Positions 1 through 5,985 of a stretch of 6,768 bases of DNA are shown in pieces. A program made the position numbers and the translations under genes. Each line of letters begins with the position of its first letter. The stretch's first letter is position 1. This stretch comes from Proteobacteria bacterium UBA7821 (GTDB lineage: Bacteria > Pseudomonadota > Gammaproteobacteria > Comchoanobacterales > Comchoanobacteraceae), in assembly GCA_002480165.1 (NCBI GenBank), contig DLBP01000089.1:1-6768 (forward strand), in the 5' to 3' direction. Under the pieces are notes generated by a model. That model saw only the letters and a list, made by a program, of their open reading frames with translations. It was not told the origin of the DNA and ran no database searches.

Positions 1-720
1 ATGAACGCGCAATTGATGCGTTCTGCCGGTAATCGGTCTCAACTCGAGTTGATGGACATCCCCCCTGGAGCTCACCCGTTTGACGTGTGTTAGCGCCCGT
101 TTACCGGCCGCGCCAACCGTCATGGATCGTCGACACCCTGGTTGATCCAGCCGATCAATCGGATAATCCCATTCTACCTGACTGAGTGGGTAAGGCCAGA
201 AGCCTGTCACCATCGCCATGTAGACCTTGTTGACAGCACGTTGTGTTAACTGGTTTTGAAAATCTAACAGTGCGGTGCGATTTTTAGCAACCACAATGCA
301 GCCAGAAGTTCTCCTATCCAGTCGGTGAGCAAGGTAGGGAGTCTCTCCGCTGTAACGATCAGTTAATACATCAATCAATGACGTAACAATACCGCTGCCA
401 GCATGCACTGCCAGTCCAGACGGCTTGTTAATAATGACATAGTCCTCGTCCTCGTACAGAATGTCCAGCTCAATCGGCTGCTGACGAACCTGTGCCGCGG
501 GCTTTTGAACCGGGTTAAGCAGCGCGCTAGGCAGGGTGACAACATCATCAACCAACAGCCGGTAGTCGTGCTTTGTTCGCTTGCCATTGACCCGAATGTC
601 TTTTTTCCTGATCAACTTATAGATTAAGGCTTTACGCAATTTTCTGTTTAACTTGAGTATAAAGTTATCCAAACGCTGATTGTCACTGTGCGTGTCTACA
701 ACGAATTCACGTTTAATCAT
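1..720 (-). CDS. rluC: 23S rRNA pseudouridine synthase RluC, 3'-truncated by window edge
   Basis: Reading the minus strand from ATG at 720 gives 240 residues, open to the left edge; the E. coli protein is about 319 aa, so roughly the last quarter is missing because of the window, not a mutation. An N-terminal S4 RNA-binding domain (about residues 15-63) is followed by the RluA-family catalytic domain. Visible landmarks are NKPSGLAVHAGSG (98-110), the catalytic motif HRLDRRTSG (132-140, nucleophile Asp135) and GRTHQLRVH at the end. The family isomerises specific uridines; RluC of E. coli makes pseudouridines 955, 2504 and 2580 in 23S rRNA. RluC rather than RluA/RluD is favoured by the S4 domain, the AVHxGSG segment and the divergent rne neighbour, the same arrangement as in E. 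coli. The residue after HRLDR is Arg where RluC commonly has Asp. A weak GGG lies about 9-11 nt before the start. Confidence 0.9.
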   Translation of the reverse strand, partial: MIKREFVVDTHSDNQRLDNFILKLNRKLRKALIYKLIRKKDIRVNGKRTKHDYRLLVDDVVTLPSALLNPVQKPAAQVRQQPIELDILYEDEDYVIINKPSGLAVHAGSGIVTSLIDVLTDRYSGETPYLAHRLDRRTSGCIVVAKNRTALLDFQNQLTQRAVNKVYMAMVTGFWPYPLSQVEWDYPIDRLDQPGCRRSMTVGAAGKRALTHVKRVSSRGDVHQLELRPITGRTHQLRVH

Positions 721-748
721 CAGTACTAACCCGGTTGAACACGAGCTC

Positions 749-777
749 ACAATGAACCAACTAAATATTGATGTCAA
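749..777 (-). promoter_or_regulatory. candidate sigma70-type promoter of rluC
   Basis: On the minus strand a perfect -35 hexamer TTGACA (777-772) is followed after 17 nt by CATTGT (754-749), which matches the -10 consensus at only three positions. Transcription would start near 742, giving a leader of about 22 nt before the rluC ATG. The strong -35 and the position support the call; the poor -10 keeps it tentative. Confidence 0.35.
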
Positions 778-796
778 TTTTAATTTATGATAAGCT
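768..796 (+). promoter_or_regulatory. candidate promoter region of rne
   Basis: An AT-rich patch upstream of rne contains TTGATG (768-773) and, 17 nt later, TAAGCT (791-796) preceded by TGA, an extended -10 arrangement. TATGAT (786-791) is a better -10 hexamer but lacks a good -35 at normal spacing. The 11-mer TTTATGATAAG (784-794) also occurs in the orn promoter on the other strand. TAAAAT at 845-850 is another possible -10. The exact promoter cannot be settled by eye; a start near 800 would give a leader of over 100 nt, reminiscent of the long leader of E. coli rne. Confidence 0.25.
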
Positions 797-877
797 ACAA
801 GCGATTGTGTTAGAAAATAGCGACAAGGCAGCATCAGCCAGTAGTAAAATAAGCTATGCAGTCACATGTGTATTATC

Positions 878-893
878 GTTCACCACCGTGAAC
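878..893 (+). promoter_or_regulatory. small hairpin in the rne leader
   Basis: GTTCAC (878-883) and GTGAAC (888-893) form a perfect 6-bp stem closing a CACC loop. It ends about 9 nt before the AAGGA ribosome-binding site. In E. coli the rne 5' leader folds into hairpins through which RNase E degrades its own mRNA; this small element could act similarly, but that is inference from position only. A separate palindrome, CACATGTG, lies at 863-870. Confidence 0.35.
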
Positions 894-902
894 TAACAGT
901 TT

Positions 903-907
903 AAGGA
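903..907 (+). promoter_or_regulatory. ribosome binding site of rne
   Basis: AAGGA is followed by 8 nt and ATG at 916. This fixes the rne start there rather than at the in-frame ATG at 937 (Met8), which aligns with the start of E. coli RNase E but has no comparable purine-rich site. Confidence 0.65.
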
Positions 908-915
908 AGTAACTT

Positions 916-2820
916 ATGAATATAGAAAAAAGCACCATGCTGATTAATGCAGCGTGGAGCTCGAACTCTGAAGAAACCCGACTCGCTGTCGTCAGTGAGA
1001 GTGGCAAATTAATCAATCTCGAAATCGACAACAAGATGAGCAACACTCACAACAAACGCATGAAGGGCAATATTTATGTCGGTGAGATCGTCGATATCCA
1101 ACAACACCTCGAAGCCGCCTTCATTCGATACAGCAATGAAGATGCCAGACATGGGTTTCTGCCGTTCAAGGAAATATGCCCCAACTACTTAGCCGATAGC
1201 GATAATCCCGAGACCGCTACGGTTGCCGAACGCCTCAAGGTTGGCGAAAGACTCTTAGTGCAAATCACCAAAGACGAACGCGGCACTAAAGGCGCGGCAC
1301 TAACCACTTATATCAGCATACCCGGCACCTACCTAGTGCTAATGCCACAAAGTCACAACTCAAATGGCATATCCAAACGCGTAGACCCGAATGACCGTGA
1401 CGCAATGAAAAATATGCTCAACTCACTCGATAAGCCAGAGCACATGAGCATCATTCTCAGAACTGCCGCCATTGGAAAAGGTCAGGATGAATTGCAGTGG
1501 GATCTGTCCAACCTCCTAAATCACTGGGAAGCCATTCGTGAAAGCGGAATAAAAGAACCACTACAGACATTATTACACGCCGAGAGCTCACCGATACTCA
1601 GAGGCATGCGCGACTTACTACGAAAGAATATTGACAGCATCGTTGTCGATGATGAAAAAACCTACAACGAAGTCAAAGCATATGCAGAAATGACCCGCCC
1701 AGAATATGCCAACCTGGTCAAGCTTCATACCCAAAAATTACCGATCTTCAGCCATTACCAGATAGAAAAGAGCATCGAAGATCTACTCAAAAGAGAAGTT
1801 GATCTACCCTCTGGCGGACGCGTCTGTATTGATAAGACTGAAGCACTGACAGCATGTGATGTCAACTCAGCCCGATCAACGAAAGGCAGCGATATTGAAG
1901 CAACGGCTTTTGCCACCAACTTGGAAGCCGCAGCTGCCGTTGCCGAACACATCAGACTCCGCGATATTGGCGGCATCATTGCCATTGACTTCATTGACAT
2001 GTCTAACAAGCAAAACAAAGCCAAAGTCGAACAAGCGTTTGTCGCAGCGACAGAGCTCGATTTAGCAAGAGTGAAGGTTGTACCGATTTGCTCAACGACT
2101 GGCTGCATGCTACTCATTAGACAAAAAATGGGCTCAACCATATTCGAATCCATCACAACAGAGCAAATTAGAACCATTGAATCTCGCTGCAGCAGCACAC
2201 TTCGATTAATCGAATACACCATAGCTGGCATCTCCAACATCGATAACATACAGGTTCAGCTATCAACCAAAGCAGCTACATTCATACTCAACGAAAAAAG
2301 ACAGTTGATACAGGATCTAGAGGAAAAATACAAAACAACCATCTACATCATACCCAATCAAAACTTCTCAGATGATGAGCACCAGATCAAAACGCTAAAA
2401 GCACAAGGAACTGGGCCGAGCTATAAACAGCTAACACACAGTAACAAGCCACTCTATCAACCATCAGAGAAACGCGCTCAGCGACAAACACCTGCGGTTG
2501 AGAGATCATACACACAGCAACACCCCAATTCTGGTCCTGGCATTTTTCAGAAAATTGCCAGCTGGTTTCAGTCAAAACCCGCAGAAACCAAGGTGAGCAG
2601 TAAAAACAGACACGCTAAAAGCAACTCAAACGACCAAAGAAGAAGACCGCTGGATAACAGGAATCCTAACAGAACCTCATCATCCAGACGTCAAGGCAAT
2701 CAGATGAACAATAAGTCAGCCACCAATCATTCAAGCAGGCGTAGACGTTCTCCCGTGAGCCGGGGCAAGCCGAGATCAGATTCGGAACAAACCATTAGTC
2801 AATCTGAGATCGATTCATAG
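916..2820 (+). CDS. rne: ribonuclease E, compact form lacking the Zn-link
   Basis: A 634-residue RNase E/G family endoribonuclease that starts mRNA decay and processes rRNA and tRNA precursors. An S1 domain (about 45-135) carries LEAAFIRYSNEDARHGFLP, two residues longer than in E. coli. The 5'-monophosphate sensor is marked by R182-T183. The DNase I-like domain keeps the Mg-binding residues D315 (ACDVNSAR) and D358 (IAIDFIDM), plus N317, so the active site looks intact. The CPxC Zn-link expected near 416-419 is absent; that stretch reads ITTEQIRT. The FGLLE-type segment just before it is also replaced (about 391-403). After the small domain (LNEKR, 458-462) a polar tail from about 500 holds an amphipathic GIFQKIASWFQ (542-552), like the E. 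coli membrane-targeting helix. An Arg-rich region (574-620) follows. The tail is far shorter than in the 1061-aa E. coli protein. The S1 motif and the tail favour RNase E over RNase G. Confidence 0.92.
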   Translation: MNIEKSTMLINAAWSSNSEETRLAVVSESGKLINLEIDNKMSNTHNKRMKGNIYVGEIVDIQQHLEAAFIRYSNEDARHGFLPFKEICPNYLADSDNPETATVAERLKVGERLLVQITKDERGTKGAALTTYISIPGTYLVLMPQSHNSNGISKRVDPNDRDAMKNMLNSLDKPEHMSIILRTAAIGKGQDELQWDLSNLLNHWEAIRESGIKEPLQTLLHAESSPILRGMRDLLRKNIDSIVVDDEKTYNEVKAYAEMTRPEYANLVKLHTQKLPIFSHYQIEKSIEDLLKREVDLPSGGRVCIDKTEALTACDVNSARSTKGSDIEATAFATNLEAAAAVAEHIRLRDIGGIIAIDFIDMSNKQNKAKVEQAFVAATELDLARVKVVPICSTTGCMLLIRQKMGSTIFESITTEQIRTIESRCSSTLRLIEYTIAGISNIDNIQVQLSTKAATFILNEKRQLIQDLEEKYKTTIYIIPNQNFSDDEHQIKTLKAQGTGPSYKQLTHSNKPLYQPSEKRAQRQTPAVERSYTQQHPNSGPGIFQKIASWFQSKPAETKVSSKNRHAKSNSNDQRRRPLDNRNPNRTSSSRRQGNQMNNKSATNHSSRRRRSPVSRGKPRSDSEQTISQSEIDS

Positions 2821-2837
2821 TCACCACTGCTCGATGA

Positions 2838-3284
2838 TCATTTAACTGACTGGCAGAACGCCACCAGGAGATCACTACAAGGGTTGAGCGTGTAACACCG
2901 GCTTTTGCCACTGATTGCTATATCAATCATGATGTCGGGTTGTGGGAGATATTCCTCATGACCTTGATGCCACTCCACAAATAAACAACTCGATTCAGTG
3001 AGATAATCATCCAAGCACAAATCTGACAGGTCATCACACTGACCCAGCCGATACAAATCGAGATGGACAACCGATTTGTCGTTACATCGGTATATATTCA
3101 TCAGAGAATACGTTGGCGAGCTAACGACATCATCAATCCCTAACGCTTGACAGCAATGCCTAACCCATGTCGTTTTTCCCGCACCGAGGTCACCAGACAA
3201 AAAGACCACAGCCGACGATCCACAATAAGCCATCATTTTTCGAGCAAAACTTGCTACTTCTAACTCACTTAAATAGATCTTCAT
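2838..3284 (-). CDS. tsaE: tRNA t6A37 biosynthesis ATPase TsaE
   Basis: A complete 148-residue P-loop ATPase of the TsaE (YjeE) family, close to the usual size of about 150. It shows Walker A GDLGAGKTT (31-39, Lys37), a switch-like SPTYSL (56-61), HLDLYRL (74-80) and LFVEW (101-105), all in the family order. TsaE works in the cytoplasm with TsaB-TsaD, and its ATPase activity is needed for repeated cycles of threonylcarbamoyl transfer to A37 of ANN-decoding tRNAs. The start ATG overlaps the nnr stop as ATGA (3281-3284). There is no clear ribosome-binding site of its own, so translational coupling to nnr is likely. Its stop lies 17 bp from the stop of convergent rne; the amiB-mutL genes that follow tsaE in E. 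coli are not here. tsaD, encoding its partner, is about 3 kb away on the same strand. Confidence 0.93.
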   Translation of the reverse strand: MKIYLSELEVASFARKMMAYCGSSAVVFLSGDLGAGKTTWVRHCCQALGIDDVVSSPTYSLMNIYRCNDKSVVHLDLYRLGQCDDLSDLCLDDYLTESSCLFVEWHQGHEEYLPQPDIMIDIAISGKSRCYTLNPCSDLLVAFCQSVK

Positions 3285-4765
3285 GAAGAGCCGACCTGTT
3301 TCAATATTAAGTGATTCAGCATGTCTTCTGGCATTAAGCCGATGCCATGTTGCTTCATGGCGTTCTCACCCACCACACCATGATATGAAACAGCCTCTGA
3401 GACCCAGCTTATCAACTGACCAACATCTCTATTATGTGAAACAAACATAGCAATGATACCCGTTAACAAATCACCCATTCCAGCCACTGACATGGCATGA
3501 TGCCCATAAGGCGATAACCAGGTCTGTTGATTGGATTGACCGATGAGAGTCATGCATCCTTTTAGGACACAGACCCCTGGATAGCGCTCAGTTAATTTAG
3601 ACATGGCGTTAAGCCGATGCACCACCTTGATCGAATCACTTGTTCCAAGCATTGCCGCAGCTTCACCTGGGTGTGGCGTGTAGATACAACGGCTGTGTAA
3701 CAGTGACTCAACAGCGCCGAGCATACGCAGACAACCAGCGTCAATGATGCAGCACTTGTGTGTTTTTAACACAAGTTTTAAAGCCATCAGCGTCATGTCA
3801 CACGGCTCAAGACCAGGACCAATCACAATGGTGTCGCAATCATCCAGTGCAGATAACACACGTTCTTGATCCATGATATCTGTCAAAATAAATGACGGGT
3901 ATGCTCTGAGTATCGCTGCATTACTGCCCTGATGAGTGATGATTTGGATCGACCCACACCCCATTCTAGCAGCCGCCTTTGCCGCTAAGCTTATCGCGCC
4001 CGGATAACCATAAAACGAACCGATGAACACAATCCGGCCAAAGAGGTTTTTATGCGATGTCATTGAACGGGCCTGTGAAAAAAATGGTGCCGAATGATAC
4101 TGAAGTGGCTGCTCCTCGTCAGTTAGAAACGGCTCAAGCTCATTGGCCAGCAACACGTGTACATCACCAGCAGCTTGCCGACCGTAATAACCGAGCAACC
4201 CTGGCTTTTTAGAGAAAATGGTTAAAGTATCAGTTGCCTTCACACCCAGTTGATCATACGCCCCCGTATCGGCTTCAAGCCCAGATGGAACATCAATGGC
4301 TGTGATGGGACAAGTCGAGTCGGCGGGTAATAATTGCTGGATCATCACCACGTAAGGTTGAGTTAATCTGCCTTGAAAACCAATACCCAGTAAGGCATCA
4401 ATTATTAAGTCACACGACGAGTGTTGATAATCCGTATGGTAGACATTTGGCTTCAGACCCACGTCAAGACATTGTTGCCAAAGCTGTCGCATCACTGGGT
4501 TCTCATGTTTTGACCAATCAGTCATAACGACCAATTCAACTGACAAACCAGACAGAGTCGCATAACAAGCTATTTGCAACCCATCACAGGCATTAAATCC
4601 TTGCCCACAGACGACACGCCAGGCACGTGTGTCCGGGTAGTTTGTGGTCAGCCACTGAAAACAAGCTTGTGAGACGCGTGAGACCAAATCTATATCGGTA
4701 TAAGCTCGGTGTCGCTTCAGTCTATTTTCTAAGCCTCTAATGTGCGTCGTTGTTAGAATGGTCAT
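3281..4765 (-). CDS. nnr: bifunctional NAD(P)HX epimerase / NAD(P)HX dehydratase, with divergent motifs
   Basis: A fused metabolite-repair enzyme of the YjeF/Nnr family. The N-terminal half should epimerise damaged NAD(P)HX and the C-terminal ribokinase-like half should dehydrate S-NAD(P)HX back to NAD(P)H using ADP. From ATG at 4765 it is 494 aa (E. coli is about 515). Retained features are IIDALLGIG, IDVPSGLEADTG (156-167), KKPGLL (186-191), SHKNLFGR (237-244), VIGPGL, TPHPGEA (363-369) and GMGDLLTGI (429-437, likely catalytic Asp432). Several hallmarks are altered: GxGNNGGDG reads GQGFNACDG (54-62), DADAL reads DAGCL, KGAGT reads KGCMT, and NPGMATGG reads HHAMSVAG. An in-frame ATG at 4828 lies deep in orn and would add 21 residues with no family match. 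The chosen start still overlaps orn by 29 nt. Second gene of the likely orn-nnr-tsaE operon; activity may be reduced. Confidence 0.85.
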   Translation of the reverse strand: MTILTTTHIRGLENRLKRHRAYTDIDLVSRVSQACFQWLTTNYPDTRAWRVVCGQGFNACDGLQIACYATLSGLSVELVVMTDWSKHENPVMRQLWQQCLDVGLKPNVYHTDYQHSSCDLIIDALLGIGFQGRLTQPYVVMIQQLLPADSTCPITAIDVPSGLEADTGAYDQLGVKATDTLTIFSKKPGLLGYYGRQAAGDVHVLLANELEPFLTDEEQPLQYHSAPFFSQARSMTSHKNLFGRIVFIGSFYGYPGAISLAAKAAARMGCGSIQIITHQGSNAAILRAYPSFILTDIMDQERVLSALDDCDTIVIGPGLEPCDMTLMALKLVLKTHKCCIIDAGCLRMLGAVESLLHSRCIYTPHPGEAAAMLGTSDSIKVVHRLNAMSKLTERYPGVCVLKGCMTLIGQSNQQTWLSPYGHHAMSVAGMGDLLTGIIAMFVSHNRDVGQLISWVSEAVSYHGVVGENAMKQHGIGLMPEDMLNHLILKQVGSS

Positions 4766-5306
4766 GAATGTTATGCCAGTTAAACTCGCGCCGATAGAAT
4801 GCAAGCTCTTTAATCGATTCCAGAACATCGTCCATGGCTCGATGAGTGGATGCTTTAGCGTAGAACTTCTCCTTCGGGCACCACTGTTCTAGCATTAATT
4901 TAAGAGACGTTACATCGATGTGACGGTAATGAAAGAAGGATTCAAGTTCTTGCATGTAGCGGAATAAAAAACGCCGATCATAGCTAACACTGTTACCACA
5001 CAAAGGCGACTGTTTCTCTGACAGATGCGACTTTAAAAATGCCAGAACTGTTTGCTCTGCCGTTTTAATGGTATCCTTAGACAAGCGAACGCGATCAATC
5101 AGCCCATTTGACTCGTGCATATCACGAACATAATCACTCATCAGTGCCAAGGTCTCTTCGGTTTGATGAATCACTATCTCAGGCCCTTTTTCTATCAGAT
5201 TTAAGTCGGTATCTGTAATGGCTACGGCGATCTCCAAGACGACGTCACGACTTGGATCCAAACCAGTCATCTCCATATCTAGCCAAACCCATTTATTACC
5301 CATCAT
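4737..5306 (-). CDS. orn: oligoribonuclease (3'-5' exoribonuclease)
   Basis: A 189-residue DEDDh exonuclease, near the E. coli length of about 181. It degrades the 2-5-nt RNA fragments, and the linear dinucleotide pGpG, left by other nucleases; it completes the decay that RNase E begins. Catalytic residues are visible as D10 and E12 (WLDMEMTGLDP), D110 (CGNSVSYDRRFLF), H155 and D160 (THRAMDD). HYRHIDV (126-132) matches the conserved HYRYLDV. The start is taken as ATG at 5306 (or the adjacent ATG at 5303). A GGGA lies 6 nt upstream of it, and a TTG at 5318 would add only four residues. The C-terminal tail after REF is about 13 residues longer than in E. coli and ends in the nnr overlap. First gene of the operon, behind a recognisable promoter, and divergent from plsY. 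Confidence 0.95.
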   Translation of the reverse strand: MMGNKWVWLDMEMTGLDPSRDVVLEIAVAITDTDLNLIEKGPEIVIHQTEETLALMSDYVRDMHESNGLIDRVRLSKDTIKTAEQTVLAFLKSHLSEKQSPLCGNSVSYDRRFLFRYMQELESFFHYRHIDVTSLKLMLEQWCPKEKFYAKASTHRAMDDVLESIKELAFYRREFNWHNIHDHSNNDAH

Positions 5307-5335
5307 GGTCAATCCCAATTACTCGTTTGATACTT

Positions 5336-5364
5336 ATCATAAACAATTTACAACGATTTCACAA
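5336..5364 (-). promoter_or_regulatory. candidate sigma70-type promoter of the orn-nnr-tsaE operon
   Basis: On the minus strand TTGTGA (5364-5359, four of six matches) and TATGAT (5341-5336, five of six) are separated by exactly 17 nt. Transcription would begin near 5329, about 23 nt before the orn ATG, leaving room for the GGGA site. The -10 lies within TTTATGATAAG, an 11-mer also found upstream of rne. Confidence 0.5.
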
Positions 5365-5400
5365 TAGACATTTTGTCATGACGGTGGTAAGATCTCAATC

Positions 5401-5985
5401 ATGCGATTACTAACCATTCTAACGATTGCTTATTTTTCATGCTCCATCTCAGGGGCTAAAATCTCTTGTGATTTTTTCAAGACAAAAAACCCACAGAAAC
5501 AAGGCTCCAAAAACCTTGGCGCAACGAACATGTATCGAATTGCTGGACTTAAACCCGCCCTATTAACGTTGGCAATTGACTTTTTTAAACCCCTTCCAAC
5601 ATTGTACTTATCCACGCTTGTCCACATGACAATTGAGCAGCAAGTGAGCGTATGTATTGCCTGTATCCTTGGGCATATTGCACCGATTTACAATTATTTC
5701 AAAGGGGGTAAAGGCGTCGCGACAGCACTTGCCTGCTTGTGCTTTATGACCCCCGGTATCGCACTGTTGGCTGTGGTGTATTGGCTGGCGTCCATCGCAA
5801 CGACTAGAATCTCATTCGTCTCATCATTATTGACAGCATACAGCGCCCTGCTGTGGACAATCATGGCCGGTTATGATCACGCGATAGTGATCGGGTATGC
5901 TTGTATTGCATTCATACTGACCATGACTCACCTGCCGAACATCAGCTCAAGCAGCGCACTATTAAGTAACGCTAAATCACGATAG
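5401..5985 (+). CDS. plsY: glycerol-3-phosphate acyltransferase PlsY (acyl-phosphate dependent)
   Basis: A 194-residue integral inner-membrane protein that transfers an acyl group from acyl-phosphate (made by PlsX) to glycerol-3-phosphate, forming lysophosphatidate. Hydrophobic segments at about 1-22, 52-74, 80-97, 108-132, 135-157 and 159-177 fit the PlsY topology. Motif 1 reads GSKNLGATN (35-43), with Lys37 where GSGN is normal. Motif 2, GHIAPIYNYFKGGKGVAT (91-108), is well preserved and carries the glycine/lysine loop. Motif 3 is degraded: His177 and Asn180 remain in HLPNI, but the expected RL..G.E continuation is replaced by a Ser-rich tail. The protein is about 11 residues shorter than in E. 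coli. No other in-frame start fits; GGTGG lies about 14 nt upstream, a rather distant ribosome-binding site. The 3' end overlaps tsaD by 9 nt tail to tail, as neighbours in the order also seen in E. coli. Confidence 0.9.
   Translation: MRLLTILTIAYFSCSISGAKISCDFFKTKNPQKQGSKNLGATNMYRIAGLKPALLTLAIDFFKPLPTLYLSTLVHMTIEQQVSVCIACILGHIAPIYNYFKGGKGVATALACLCFMTPGIALLAVVYWLASIATTRISFVSSLLTAYSALLWTIMAGYDHAIVIGYACIAFILTMTHLPNISSSSALLSNAKSR

Noticed and set aside
375..627. Two short overlapping open frames, one on each strand (375-587 minus, 403-627 plus)
   Set aside because: Both lie inside rluC, whose frame carries the S4 and HRLD motifs; neither has a recognisable domain or a ribosome-binding site.
1755..2249. 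164-aa open frame antisense to rne
   Set aside because: It lies fully inside the well-supported RNase E frame, shows no family motif, and is a shadow of its codon pattern.
1856..2575. Short frames at 1856-2065 (plus) and 2387-2575 (minus) inside rne
   Set aside because: Shadows of rne with no motif and no start signal.
916..2820. RNase G as an alternative identity for rne
   Set aside because: The LEAAF...RHGFLP S1 motif, the membrane-helix-like segment, the Arg-rich tail and the rluC neighbour all favour RNase E.
2806..2845. Possible rne terminator stem made of GATCGA and TCGATGATC
   Set aside because: The arms pair imperfectly, the loop is long, and there is no T-run, so it does not resemble an intrinsic terminator.
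4766..4828. Upstream ATG at 4828 as the nnr start
   Set aside because: It would extend the orn overlap to 92 nt and add residues unlike the family N-terminus; GGA is only 2 nt before this ATG, too close to act as a ribosome-binding site.
5307..5318. TTG at 5318 as the orn start
   Set aside because: It adds four non-conserved residues, and the ATG at 5306 has GGGA at a usable distance.
5430..5627. 65-aa minus-strand frame inside plsY
   Set aside because: Shadow of plsY; the plus-strand frame carries PlsY motifs 1 and 2.
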